This document shows, piece by piece, positions 14,467-23,135 of a stretch of DNA of 56,162 nucleotides. Origin of the DNA: Prochlorococcus sp. AG-409-B13 (GTDB lineage Bacteria > Cyanobacteriota > Cyanobacteriia > PCC-6307 > Cyanobiaceae); the NCBI GenBank assembly GCA_003216035.1, contig QCJM01000005.1, positions 1-56,162 on the forward strand, in the 5' to 3' direction. Each line of letters starts with the position of its first letter. Position 1 is the stretch's first letter. A program made the translations under genes and the position numbers. The notes below the pieces were generated by a model that made no database searches, was not told the DNA's origin, and saw only the letters and a list, made by a program, of their open reading frames with translations.

Positions 14467-15261
14467 ATGAATTCTGAAAAGCTTAGAAAGGCGGTAATAT
14501 TTTTAGCTTGGGGAGAAAAATATATTTGCGAGTTAAGTCGATGCATTCAAATGAGTAAAGATTTTTTTGCTGGCTTAGATTTGATACTGATAACAGATGA
14601 GGCAACTGATGTAAAATGGTTGAAGAGTGTAATGACAAGAGTTTTTAGGGTAAACTTTCGTTTTGGCAGAGGAAGCTGGCTCTTAAGAAAAACAGAATTA
14701 TACGATCACATTCCAAAGGAATATGATACTTATCTATTCTTAGATACAGATACTATAGTATTGGGTGATATATCATTAGGTTTCAAAAAAGCTAATTTAC
14801 ACGGGATAGCGGTTAGTCAGGCATCCCATTATTGCTTGGATAATTTCAGGAACTTTGCAGAGGTATTAGAAAAAGAGAGTATAGAGAATAGTGGCTTATT
14901 GCAATTTAATACTGGTGTTGTTTTCTTCTCGAAATCTCCAAAGGTTGAGTTGGTCTTTAATAAATGGCAGGATTTGGCTATTAAGCATTGTCAGCTATGG
15001 AAAGACGATCAGGCTTTATTTACCTTAGCTTTGGAAACTTGTTCATTCAACCCTTATGCTCTCTCCATAAATTATAATTACAGAGGCTTCGGTAATTATA
15101 TAAGTGGAGATGTAAGGATTTGGCATTCTCATGGGCCGGTGCCCTTAGGAATAAATACATACAATGAATCATGGCCTCCTCGTAGAGCTTGGCCTACATT
15201 GGTCCAGCACCCTAAAAGAACTGAGAAGAGATTCCCTCGATGGATTTATAGCGATCAATAA
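14467..15261 (+). CDS. Glycosyltransferase-like protein (GT-A, DxD)
   Basis: 264 residues from the ATG; an in-frame TTG 42 nt upstream is less likely. Transfers a sugar from a nucleotide-sugar donor, acceptor unknown. Seen: TYLFLDTDTIVLGDI with the metal-binding D93-x-D95, LQFNTGVVFFSK (the N-[TS]-G-V element of GT8-like folds), WKDDQALFTLAL and, near the end, VRIWHSHG with a late His typical of metal-assisted GTs. No membrane helix. Together with the convergent UDP-sugar gene downstream it suggests cell-surface polysaccharide or glycan work. Lies between the two copies of the 241-bp repeat. Confidence 0.75.
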   Translation: MNSEKLRKAVIFLAWGEKYICELSRCIQMSKDFFAGLDLILITDEATDVKWLKSVMTRVFRVNFRFGRGSWLLRKTELYDHIPKEYDTYLFLDTDTIVLGDISLGFKKANLHGIAVSQASHYCLDNFRNFAEVLEKESIENSGLLQFNTGVVFFSKSPKVELVFNKWQDLAIKHCQLWKDDQALFTLALETCSFNPYALSINYNYRGFGNYISGDVRIWHSHGPVPLGINTYNESWPPRRAWPTLVQHPKRTEKRFPRWIYSDQ

Positions 15262-15345
15262 AGATTAAATTCTTATGTATGCATGGTTGATTGAATTTAG
15301 ATATTTTTTTTACTTTTGAAAAGTTCCAATAGAATTTAATCTCTT

Positions 15346-16290
15346 CTAAAAGATAGATTCTTTGAACCATTCAATTGTGGTACCTATTCCTTCCTCAAGA
15401 GGAATCTTTGGTTCCCAATCTAATTTCTCATAAGCTAAATTGATATTAGGTCTTCGTTGCTTGGGATCATCTTTAGGTAATGGTTTATGTATGAGCTTTA
15501 GACCTGGGTTTATTTTTTCACGTATTAATTTTGCAAGTGCCAATATTGTCAATTCCTTAGGGCTACCTATATTAATAGGGCCTGAATATGTATGGTTCAT
15601 AACTCTAATCATTCCTTCTATCAAGTCATCAACAAAACAGAAAGATCTTGTTTGTTTACCATCCCCATAAATCGTAAGCCCATTTCCATTTAAAGCCTGG
15701 ACTATAAAGTTACTGATTACTCTTCCATCACCTGGCAACATCCTTGGACCATAGGTATTAAAGATTCTAATAACGGCTATTTGTGTGTCATGCATTCTTT
15801 TGTAATCGAAGCAGAGAGTTTCTGCGATGCGCTTCCCTTCGTCATAGCATCCTCTGATACCTGTAGGATCTACACAACCTCTATAGTTTTCAGGTTGAGG
15901 ATGAACTTCTGGATCTCCATACACTTCACTAGTACTGGCTAGTAAAAGTTTTGCTTTTAGTCTTCTAGCAAGTCCAAGCATGTTATAAGTACCAAGAAAG
16001 CTTGTTTTTGCAGTTTTTATAGGATTAAGTTGATAATGAATTGGTGATGCTGGACATGCAAGGTGCCAAATCCTATCAACCTCTACACGTATTGGTTCAG
16101 TTACGTCATGGCGAATAAGTTCGAATCTAGGGTGATTTATCCATTGGCTCAGATTTATTTTTCTTCCCGTACAATAATTATCTATACAAATAACTTCCTC
16201 ACCTGCGTTCATTAATCTATCAACTAAATGTGAGCCAAGGAAACCTGCAGCACCAGTGATTAGATTGCGTTTAATGTTGTAATTAGTCAT
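15346..16290 (-). CDS. UDP-glucuronate decarboxylase-like (UDP-xylose synthase) SDR
   Basis: 314 residues. Would convert UDP-glucuronate to UDP-xylose with NAD+. Seen: [11 protein letters not shown] (12-22) NAD-binding turn; [12 protein letters not shown] (76-87) characteristic of UXS enzymes; the STS of the catalytic triad at 119-121; Y149-x3-K153 in [16 protein letters not shown]; and [15 protein letters not shown]. The family also includes other dTDP/UDP-sugar dehydratases, but the CPASP and YDEGKR motifs favour decarboxylase. It converges with the glycosyltransferase gene, so the two share a region but not a transcript. Confidence 0.85.
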   Translation of the reverse strand: MTNYNIKRNLITGAAGFLGSHLVDRLMNAGEEVICIDNYCTGRKINLSQWINHPRFELIRHDVTEPIRVEVDRIWHLACPASPIHYQLNPIKTAKTSFLGTYNMLGLARRLKAKLLLASTSEVYGDPEVHPQPENYRGCVDPTGIRGCYDEGKRIAETLCFDYKRMHDTQIAVIRIFNTYGPRMLPGDGRVISNFIVQALNGNGLTIYGDGKQTRSFCFVDDLIEGMIRVMNHTYSGPINIGSPKELTILALAKLIREKINPGLKLIHKPLPKDDPKQRRPNINLAYEKLDWEPKIPLEEGIGTTIEWFKESIF

Positions 16291-16403
16291 TGTTTAATAC
16301 TAGCTTTTTAAGGATGGAGAAAGAGAGGTCATTTAATTGCTGGGCGATGAAAATGTGCTGCTTGCAAATAAAGATTCTAATTCCTACCTCTGCTATAGGT
16401 TCT

Positions 16404-16631
16404 TCACTTCACTTGATATACCTTTGACCGTCCATTGCACTTCCTAACAGCCCATGAAATAGGAGCTTTCACACTTTCTTGCTCAACGCATATGGCTTGA
16501 TAATTAGCCCATTTAGCTACTGGACGTAAACTTACTACAATTAATGCAAGGCAAAAAGCACATAAAAGAATTGCAAGCCCAGTAAAAGTTTTTATCCAAT
16601 CAAACTTTTCTTTGTACTTAGTGTCAGTCAT
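16404..16631 (-). CDS. Family A small membrane protein with two Cys
   Basis: 75 residues: polar head, helix (about 16-34), then VSLRPVAKWANYQAIC and, 17 residues after Cys48, KCNG with Cys65. Same plan as the proteins at 122, 21289, 26325 and 37360; the shorter Cys spacing is the main difference. It lies beside the UXS gene but about 110 nt upstream and on the same strand. Function unknown. Confidence 0.65.
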   Translation of the reverse strand: MTDTKYKEKFDWIKTFTGLAILLCAFCLALIVVSLRPVAKWANYQAICVEQESVKAPISWAVRKCNGRSKVYQVK

Positions 16632-16718
16632 GACTATTTAACGGTATGAGCTCAGTTAAGACTCAGAATATTTTCATTAAGCTGGTTTGGCAAGTTGCTT
16701 GAGTTGACTTTTAAACAA

Positions 16719-16849
16719 CTACTCACCTTTAACTGATTTTTGCCAACCCAAATATATTCCTTTACACAATGCCAAGCCACTCCCAAGTCAAATAAGAGCC
16801 TGCATAAGACTTTTTTAGCTCCATAGGTGGATTTTGCTTCCAATTGCAA
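16719..16849 (-). pseudogene. Possible frameshifted small gene
   Basis: ATG 16849 reads MQLEAKSTYGAKKVLCRLLF and, near the Asp after it, a second frame gives LGSGLALCKGIYLGWQKSVK ending at TAG 16719. Joined, they form a natural small protein of about 43 residues. In the first frame alone the tail is polar and unlike a protein. Tentative. Confidence 0.3.
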
Positions 16850-16921
16850 TTTCAGTAAAGAGCGACCTTGTTATTCAATTCTTAAAGCGAGAAACTTAGA
16901 TATATCACCTAAACGATTTAG

Positions 16922-17452
16922 ATGCCTTCTTTCGTGTCTTTGCTTCTATACATCCTTGCTGGAGCAGCCTTGGGTTCTTTAATGCTTCTAACGGGCATAC
17001 CAGCAGCTCCACTTCTAGGAGCAATATTAGGGGCCGGTTTTTTAAGCATTAGTGGTCAACTTGAGGTTGCAGACTGGCCCTTAGGAACAAAAACAGTACT
17101 TGGAATATTAATAGGAACAGTCATTGGGACAGGAATTAATAGAGAAACGCTGGGGGAATTACAATCTCTTTGGAAGCCTGCATTAGTTATCACATTTAGT
17201 CTTTTGATGACTGGAATTTTAGTGGGGCTATTGATCAGTAGATTCCTTGGAGTTGAAACAATTGTAGCCTTGTTAGGAGCAGCACCTGGAGGAACTATAG
17301 GAATGAGCCTTGTGGGAACAGAATACGGTGTTGGAGCTGCTGTAGCAGCTCTACATGCGGTCAGATTAATAACAGTTCTGCTTTTAATACCTGCAATATT
17401 GCATTTCCTAGCCCCCGTGGGAGGTGTTGACATATCGAATCTTGAAAGCTGA
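16922..17452 (+). CDS. AbrB-family (PF05145-type) membrane protein
   Basis: 176 residues, five to six hydrophobic segments. Starts with a GAALGSLMLLTGIPAAPLLG segment and contains LGAAPGGTIGMSLVGTEYG followed by AAVAALHAVRLITV, the signature half-repeat of the AbrB membrane family (often misnamed ammonia monooxygenase or regulator). It is a single half-unit as is common in cyanobacteria, so a homodimer is likely (inference). Transported substrate unknown. Stands alone; the 240 nt after it are non-coding. Confidence 0.8.
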   Translation: MPSFVSLLLYILAGAALGSLMLLTGIPAAPLLGAILGAGFLSISGQLEVADWPLGTKTVLGILIGTVIGTGINRETLGELQSLWKPALVITFSLLMTGILVGLLISRFLGVETIVALLGAAPGGTIGMSLVGTEYGVGAAVAALHAVRLITVLLLIPAILHFLAPVGGVDISNLES

Positions 17453-17697
17453 AAAATTAGCCATTCCTACATATAAATCATTGCGGTTTCTGCTATTAAC
17501 GAATGCATTTAAAAGGTCTCATGCTCTACATCTGGAAAGGATAGGTTTTGTAATTAGTTTCCAAGAAACTAAAGATTTTTTATTAGGTTGCCTTTATTTC
17601 ATTGCACTTTGCCTGCTTTGCATTCCAGGCAATAGCGAGTCATTTGATCATAACCCAAACCTTTTCTCTCTCATAAGAAGACAAGTCCTAGCCCCTT

Positions 17698-17819
17698 AGC
17701 CCAATCCCCTCTATCAAATCTTCGGCATTCATCTTTTCCCTAATCAAAGCTTTTCTATTCTCACTAGATATAGCTTTGTAACGTGAATTTCTTTCTTTTG
17801 GTGTTTCTTGGTTAGTTGT
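17698..17819 (-). pseudogene. Homologue of the 1-116 gene without a start codon
   Basis: Reads TNQETPKERNSRYKAISSEN, then RKALIREKMNAEDLIEG and a stop, clearly related to the gene at 1-116. At the place of its GTG start there is ACA, and no near ATG, GTG or TTG exists upstream in frame. It begins just behind the stop of the gene at 17822-18046. Either dead, or started at a non-standard codon such as ATA. Confidence 0.55.
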
Positions 17820-17821
17820 AG

Positions 17822-18046
17822 CTATCGCTTTCTCTTCTCGAAAAACTTATATGCGTAGTATATGCTCAGCATTATTAAAAGGGTAAAAGCATAGTGACTC
17901 AAAAAGCTATAGATCCCATAAGCAAGCAATGGAACTAGACATAACCTCTTAAAGTTCAACCTTTCTTGAGGTGACATAGTGTTCCAGTTCAAATCTTTCC
18001 ATTGAAAAATTTTTTTCATTTGACCTTTTTTATCTCCATAGTTCAT
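17822..18046 (-). CDS. Small two-helix membrane protein, 74 aa
   Basis: N-terminus MNYGDKKGQMKKIFQWKDLN, then RLNFKRLC and two hydrophobic stretches ending YYAYKFFEKRKR. Distant paralogue of the gene at 790-990 by the shared KxLC and Y-x-Y-K positions. Its ATG overlaps the stop of the upstream gene by 4 nt (ATGA). Function unknown. Confidence 0.65.
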   Translation of the reverse strand: MNYGDKKGQMKKIFQWKDLNWNTMSPQERLNFKRLCLVPLLAYGIYSFLSHYAFTLLIMLSIYYAYKFFEKRKR

Positions 18047-18327
18047 CCCCTTGTCGAATTTAAAGTCTCTAAAGCTTTTTCTACTGATAATCCAGCCATA
18101 GCTTTAGCCACTACCCAAGCTTGATCATCAGAAACACCTTCTAGTAATTTGATTAGTTCTTTTGCTGTTTCCTTGTCGCCTCCAACTTTCTCTGGGTTGT
18201 CTTGAAGTAATTTTATATTCTTTTTGATTGTGTTACGTCCATTGCTTCTAAGGATAGAGTTGTGAAGCTTGCACCGCCAATTAGTCTGAAAAGTGCTGCC
18301 ATCAATCGCCTCATACATAGAAGCCAT
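18043..18327 (-). CDS. Conserved hypothetical soluble protein, 94 aa
   Basis: Basic N-terminal half (FQTNWRCKLHNSILRSNGRN) and a helical C-terminal half (ETAKELIKLLEGVSDDQAWV, then VAKAMAGLSVEKALETLN). No membrane segment and no known domain recognised. First gene of a coupled pair with the small membrane protein downstream, so the two probably act together. A second in-frame ATG lies three codons in. Confidence 0.65.
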   Translation of the reverse strand: MASMYEAIDGSTFQTNWRCKLHNSILRSNGRNTIKKNIKLLQDNPEKVGGDKETAKELIKLLEGVSDDQAWVVAKAMAGLSVEKALETLNSTRG

Positions 18328-18437
18328 CCAATTTTCTTTATTTATAGCCGAATTGAAGTAATTAAACCGTATTAGTGGCAGCCTTTCTTTTCGTCTAGTG
18401 GTCTCCTATTCCAGATAAAGCTTCAAGCTCCTATACT

Positions 18438-18587
18438 TCATAAGTATTCTGCCTGTTCCCACTTTTTGCTAAAGCCAGTTTCTTCTGCGATAAAACAACC
18501 AGTTCCCTTTAAAGAGTTAGGAACACGTTAAAGAACTTTGAAGCCTTCAATTTCTTCAGCAGGGTCAAAGTCTTCTAGATGCTTCAA
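18438..18587 (-). pseudogene. Small gene with an internal stop
   Basis: Reads LKHLEDFDPAEEIEGFKVL, stop, RVPNSLKGTGCFIAEETGFS, KKWEQAEYL. The flow across the stop in a single frame suggests one ancient short soluble protein of about 48 residues. The N-terminus is also cut by a stop, so a proper start is lacking. Confidence 0.4.
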
Positions 18588-18611
18588 AGATTATAAACTC
18601 TTTGTAGGAAA

Positions 18612-18728
18612 ATGGCATATGAGAGAAATCCATTCAAGTTTGAAAGAGACATTGGGAAAGGAATAGTGACCCTTTCAAATAGACTTAAGCTCATACCATC
18701 TCAGAAAGAATTGAGTAGGCCTAGGTGA
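18612..18728 (+). CDS. Hydrophilic micro-protein, 38 aa
   Basis: MAYERNPFKFERDIGKGIVT and a basic tail LKLIPSQKELSRPR. Coding-like composition on the plus strand, isolated between gene remnants. Support is composition only. Confidence 0.35.
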   Translation: MAYERNPFKFERDIGKGIVTLSNRLKLIPSQKELSRPR

Positions 18729-19009
18729 GAATCAAAATAAAGGCTCTGATTCATCAATCAAAAGCAGTCACATATTCTCACAAATGTATTAATACAAATC
18801 CAAATCTTGGGTTTGCTGCCACAAGCCAGGTAGATTTTTCACACTGCGGCTTAAGTCTAAATACCATTATCCTAAAAGGCTTTCTAGAGATTTTTATGAA
18901 TATCATTAAAATCTTATGGAGAATGAGATTTAGACCGAACTAGATTTATCCTCCTTTTCTTTCCCTAACTTTGATTCCTTCTTTAAAACTTATCCTTTAG
19001 GAGTCCAAA

Positions 19010-19135
19010 CTATGCAGGACTGCTTAAAAAAACAGGTTCATAGACTTTAGACATTGTTCCACCTCCATCTTGATCGTCATCGTGATCAAAGCTGTCGGAA
19101 AAGAACAAAAGCCAAATTCCACATAGTGCAATCAA
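19010..19135 (-). CDS. Micro-protein with helix and acidic GGG tail
   Basis: A helix (LIALCGIWLLFFSDS) is followed by FDHDDDQDGGGTMSKVYEPV and a short end. The pattern helix, Asp-rich block, Gly run is typical of short picocyanobacterial membrane proteins. The start is uncertain: the frame is open a few codons before the TTG given, with no ATG. About 105 nt lie between it and repeat copy 2. Confidence 0.5.
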   Translation of the reverse strand: MIALCGIWLLFFSDSFDHDDDQDGGGTMSKVYEPVFLSSPA

Positions 19136-19239
19136 AGCGGAAAAACTTAAAGCTTAAAGATCGAACTCCAAGTGCACAAGAAAAAGTCAAGTGAACCTAA
19201 ATGATTTTTGCCTAATTAAAAAGCTCATATCTATCAGAA

Positions 19240-19480
19240 GCACTTAAGACCGACTGATCCCCATCACCCGGCCACGCCGTGGTTAATTGCTGTCAAGAGC
19301 TTTGTCATCGGCAGATACACACTACTTATAGTGTTGTTAATGCCTCTGATAAGCAAAATCACTATTTGTGGGGGTTGCATTAGCCCCTTCAGTCTCCTAG
19401 AAATAAAGCTCCCCATCACCCAGGCCCGGCGCACTTGCGAGGGCCTTTTTTATTGTCATGGCTATTCCTTGATACTGAGC
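19240..19480 (+). repeat. 241-bp direct repeat, copy 2
   Basis: One mismatch to 12506-12746 (position 19280). It lacks the minus-strand terminator that flanks copy 1 on its left, and right-hand flanking DNA differs from base 19481. Direct orientation, so recombination between the copies would excise one repeat plus the 6.5 kb between them. Confidence 0.95.
19338..19452 (+). ncRNA. Candidate small RNA within repeat copy 2
   Basis: Same inferred promoter elements (TTGTCA at 19302, TATAGT at 19327), GGGG/CCCC hairpin and intrinsic terminator (19422-19452) as copy 1. Because the mismatch lies outside this interval, the two predicted RNAs would be identical in sequence. Confidence 0.45.
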
Positions 19481-19833
19481 AAGGTGAACAAACTGGTACA
19501 GATAAAAATGGATCCCAAAAACAATGGCAGTGACTCCTTCACTCCCTAGCCCTTGCTCTATTTTCTTTGAATAGCTTACGTCGACCTAATGGAGGACTTG
19601 GTGCCAAAATCAATAAGACAGTTTTTGCCTTGAATAAAAGCACTTCTAAGGTTTTATAATTGAATTAGGACTTTCAATTAAAGGTCGTTTGGCATTAGAC
19701 AGTTACACATTTCTAGGCTCATGTTTCAAATAATCAAAACGAGGTGCTATCGCAGAATTTTCGTTGATTCTCTTTTCTTTATAAGACGTATGTTAAATGG
19801 GTCTTATGAAGGGGACTAGCATCTAAAAAGATT

Positions 19834-20199
19834 ATGAATATACTTGCTTTCCTATTAAGTCTTTTCATCGCAATTAACCCATCCTCCACTTTTGATTGTG
19901 ATGGTGAATTGCTTAAGGCCACTATTAGAAACAACTTGAATGGTGACTTTTTAATAACCAATGACTTAGAAAAAATTGATCAAGGTGCTTTTGTTGTATT
20001 GGAGTGGAGAGATATTAACCTTATGTTGCCAGTGTCATTTCAAAAAGGAGAGATTAGTTTTACTGATAGAAAATGGCTTTGGAGTTATCAAGACAATGAG
20101 AGAGGGTTGCATGCTGAGAAACCAAGATTTGCTCAACTCATTCCAAATGGAGAAATTGTTGAGCATCAATGCAAGTTACCTTCAATTAATCATGCATAA
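19834..20199 (+). CDS. Secreted hypothetical protein, 121 aa
   Basis: Begins with a signal peptide (MNILAFLLSLFIAINPSST, probable cleavage before FDCDG). The mature part is about 100 residues with two Cys (after the signal, and in HQCKLP near the end) that may form a disulfide, plus ITNDLEKIDQGAFVVLEWRD. Predicted periplasmic or lumenal. No domain recognised. It follows about 280 nt of non-coding DNA and stands alone. Confidence 0.7.
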   Translation: MNILAFLLSLFIAINPSSTFDCDGELLKATIRNNLNGDFLITNDLEKIDQGAFVVLEWRDINLMLPVSFQKGEISFTDRKWLWSYQDNERGLHAEKPRFAQLIPNGEIVEHQCKLPSINHA

Positions 20200-20328
20200 A
20201 AACTTTCTTTTTTAGAATGTAGTAAGTTTATTTAATATAGATATTTTGTGAAACAGCTGATGATCTTTCGCTGATTACTCGTATCTTACTTTGGATACAG
20301 CAATTAACTTGATCCACTTGAATAGTCG

Positions 20329-20433
20329 TCATCTGTTCTTATTTGTCTCCTCCTCAAGAAAATGGAATGCTGCAATTATGAAGAATGAAACAAACATTAA
20401 TGCCAAAAGGGCATCTCCAAGCCATTGACTCAT
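20329..20433 (-). CDS. Micro-protein, 34 aa, single helix
   Basis: MSQWLGDALLALMFVSFFII continues AAFHFLEEETNKNR: one helix with an acidic/polar tail. Clean start and stop; preceded by a T-rich stretch. Plan resembles small thylakoid proteins, but it is not one I recognise. Confidence 0.55.
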   Translation of the reverse strand: MSQWLGDALLALMFVSFFIIAAFHFLEEETNKNR

Positions 20434-21288
20434 TTTTTTTTTAGATTTGCTATTGATAAAATTACTTGGCCTTGAAACCTTAAAGCAGCTTTTTTACTTA
20501 AAATAAATAAATTGTACATAGAAGGAATAAACTATTTTGTTTAGACCCAACTAAAGCGAGGAAATAAGATGCCAAGTGGAATTTGTCCATAGTAAAAGTT
20601 GTGAACTAGTCTATGACTTAAAAATTAAGGATACTTAACTATAAGCTTTCTAATCTTGCTAAGTATTGCCTGCCCTTGCATAACCGTAACAATGTTTCGG
20701 TAGTTCCATGTATCTAACAAAACTCGAAATAATCAAATGGTAATATAAAAAATGTTTTTTGACGAGTCCGTTAGTTGTACTATGAAAAGGTGATAAATTT
20801 CATTTAAATACTACATGTATTACTCCTTTTCCTTTTAGTTGAAAGCCATTACATCTTTAGATCTTTACTTTTTATAGATGTCTATTCAGCATAAGTGCTT
20901 AAAAAAGTGCAGGCCTGACTTTAATTTTCAACCAGTGATTATTTTTTGGATCATTAGTGAGTGGAGTCCTTTTGATAAGTCTAATAACTTTTGCTTTATA
21001 TTCTTTTTAGGTTGATTTTCGTTACATTGCAATTAATAGGCTCGAGTTGGGCTATTAATTGTTGAGTAGGTTGTGCCTATATATCATTTTAAAGTGACTT
21101 GTGACATTAGCATTCTAATTCATCCCACTCCTTACTCTCCATTCTGATGTAAAGTGTCTGTTAAACACTAAGCAAGTAACAATTTATCCGTATCCCAATC
21201 CTAAGTTGCTATTATGATTAATGGGTTTTTATCCTCAACTCTTTGTGATTGCAGCCTCCTTAAATTAGCCCTTCACTGAATTTCTCCT
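20434..21288. other. Long non-coding region
   Basis: About 855 nt without a supported gene on either strand, unusually long for this compact genome. AT-rich with scattered GTTAC/GTAAC words near 21175-21190 and no repeat match elsewhere in the window. It could hide a non-coding RNA or a decayed gene; I see no defined structure. Confidence 0.4.
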
Positions 21289-21576
21289 ATGATTAAGGAT
21301 TATATTAAATTTAAAAATTTAATACTTTTTGTCCGAGACAATTGGCGTGAAGCTTTTTGGACCTCAAGTGTTGCTGTCGCGGTAATTAGTCTTGCGTTAA
21401 TTGCTGCAAGACTTGGTCCGATAAGTGGTCAGGCAAATGGTTGGAATAGATGTGTTAAAACAACAAGTGGCTTTTTAAAGACACTGCCGGAATTGGGTTC
21501 GATTGACTCTGATGGACTTGAAGCAATGTCTGTGGCTCTATGTAACGGCTCTAATACTAGTAAGGATGAATCCTGA
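21289..21576 (+). CDS. Family A small membrane protein with two Cys
   Basis: 95 residues: basic head, helix (about 24-41), then ARLGPISGQANGWNRC with Cys55 and, 30 residues later, ALCNG with Cys85. Closest in layout to the gene at 122-370, including the WNRC and CNG blocks. Ends 8 nt before the convergent AMMECR1/Memo gene. Function unknown; a disulfide on the far side of the membrane is possible. Confidence 0.7.
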   Translation: MIKDYIKFKNLILFVRDNWREAFWTSSVAVAVISLALIAARLGPISGQANGWNRCVKTTSGFLKTLPELGSIDSDGLEAMSVALCNGSNTSKDES

Positions 21577-21583
21577 AGAAGAG

Positions 21584-23002
21584 TCACCTTTTATTTTCTC
21601 TAGGGGAATTTGTTGAGGATTTAATTGAAACTATCTCAAAGTGCCATGCCTGCATCGTTTCAGACCAATGGTTTAAAGGTAGGCCCGCTTTTTGTTTTAA
21701 CTTCATTAGGAACTCATCTTTTACTGAATAGGTTTCCCAAACTTGTGGTAAGAATAGAGCACTTTTTCCTTGATCTGCTATCACAAGCCCGTCTATCTTA
21801 GGTCGTAGTTGATTCAAGAAGTCATTCTCATCAGTGAATGACATTTCTTTGAGGGGACTAAGGAGAGAAATTGTGATTTCTAGCTTTGAGACTTCTTGTT
21901 TTGTTATTGGTGGGAACCTTGGATCTTTGTTTGCTGCTTTATAAGTATTTTCGATTATGTCGGCTATTAATGGTTGATGTGCCTTTACAGTACCTATGCA
22001 TCCCCTAAGATTTCCATTGGAGGTGATTGTTATAAATGTTGCACAATCTTGCCGAAGACTTTGAGGAAAGGATGTTATATTAATCTTTGGTAATTTTCTT
22101 TTATAGATAGATAGAGAAAGTGCCTTTAATGCAATTTCTAGTAACTTAAACCCATCCTTTTTAATTAATATCCGGTGATCTCCATAGGAATTTTTCTTTG
22201 GATACTCTTCTTTAGAGAAAATTGCCCAGGAACCGTATCCAACGACCTTATCTTTTTTACTAATTGTATCTCCTGAGTTCTTTAATTCGATTCGCTTGAT
22301 GGATAAACCTTTTCTTTTGGCGGCAAGCAGCATTCCTTTCAAAGGAATGTGCCCGCAAGCTTGACTTTCGCTTATCTCAATAGGGTTCATAGCTTCAATA
22401 GCTTGGGCTGTTTTAAGATCAATTTGTTTAGCTTTCTCATAGTTATGAAAGTGACTTAGGTCGGTACTTACAAGAAACCGTGTTGACTCGTTTCCCCAAA
22501 GACTTTCAAGAACAGTAGCGACTTCATCTCCTGAAACACCTCCAGCGAGAATTGGTACAAGTTTAAAATTGCCAATTAAAGTTTGCAGAAATGGAATATG
22601 TACTTCAAGTGAATATTCTTTTAAATGTGGTTTATTATTTATCAATACCTTAGGTAAGTCTAGAATAGTTGATATGATTTCATTGTCGATAGGTACTTCC
22701 CCAAATGGTGTTTTGAATACTTCAAATGATGGAATAGCTATATTTCTTAGTGCAACAAAGTGAGACGGTCCGATGAGAACGATTCGTTCAATTTCATCTT
22801 TTTGGTTCATCCAATTTTTATAGGCATTGGCAGCAATTTGTCCTGAGCAAGGGTATCCAGCATGGGGTGCAATAAGGGCTTTGGGATTTAGTGTTTCTAG
22901 TAAAGGAGCATTAAAGAGCAACCTCTTGACCTCGGAGTTGAGAACCTCTCTATCAGATGGGTAGAAGATTCCTTCAGCTGATGCCTTTCTAACATTCTCC
23001 AT
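21584..23002 (-). CDS. Memo-AMMECR1 fusion protein (AmmeMemoRadiSam system)
   Basis: 472 residues. Memo domain (about 5-262) with the metal-site residues IAPHAGY (His47), GPSHF (His81), TDLSHF (His184) and ACGH (Cys216), then an AMMECR1 domain (about 285-460) with LRGCIGT (332-338). The two domains occur as separate or fused proteins together with a dedicated radical SAM enzyme, which here is the gene 325 nt upstream on the same strand. The system is known from genome context; its reaction is not established to my knowledge. No signal peptide, so cytosolic. Confidence 0.88.
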   Translation of the reverse strand: MENVRKASAEGIFYPSDREVLNSEVKRLLFNAPLLETLNPKALIAPHAGYPCSGQIAANAYKNWMNQKDEIERIVLIGPSHFVALRNIAIPSFEVFKTPFGEVPIDNEIISTILDLPKVLINNKPHLKEYSLEVHIPFLQTLIGNFKLVPILAGGVSGDEVATVLESLWGNESTRFLVSTDLSHFHNYEKAKQIDLKTAQAIEAMNPIEISESQACGHIPLKGMLLAAKRKGLSIKRIELKNSGDTISKKDKVVGYGSWAIFSKEEYPKKNSYGDHRILIKKDGFKLLEIALKALSLSIYKRKLPKINITSFPQSLRQDCATFITITSNGNLRGCIGTVKAHQPLIADIIENTYKAANKDPRFPPITKQEVSKLEITISLLSPLKEMSFTDENDFLNQLRPKIDGLVIADQGKSALFLPQVWETYSVKDEFLMKLKQKAGLPLNHWSETMQAWHFEIVSIKSSTNSPRENKR

Positions 23003-23113
23003 TACTTTAATCCTGAAAACTCGTTGCTAATTTGTAATCATGGTAGATAGTGATCTATCTTTCATGCCCTTATTGTAGCTTGTGATCAGATTTAGCTTTC
23101 TTTCAAGAAATAA

Positions 23114-23135
23114 AGCTTAGATTTAAATCTAAGCT
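23114..23135. repeat. Perfect 22-bp palindrome
   Basis: Half-site AGCTTAGATTT followed directly by its reverse complement, in the gap between the Memo-AMMECR1 gene and its radical SAM partner. May be an operator for the downstream (minus-strand) gene, whose start is about 110 nt away; no T tract. Confidence 0.5.

Noticed and set aside
17424-17699. Plus-strand frame after the AbrB-family gene
   Set aside because: Begins inside the preceding gene and has no recognisable features; reads like non-coding AT-rich DNA.
18725-18943. Plus-strand frame of 72 codons
   Set aside because: Composition poor and no motif; overlaps the end of a more plausible micro-gene.
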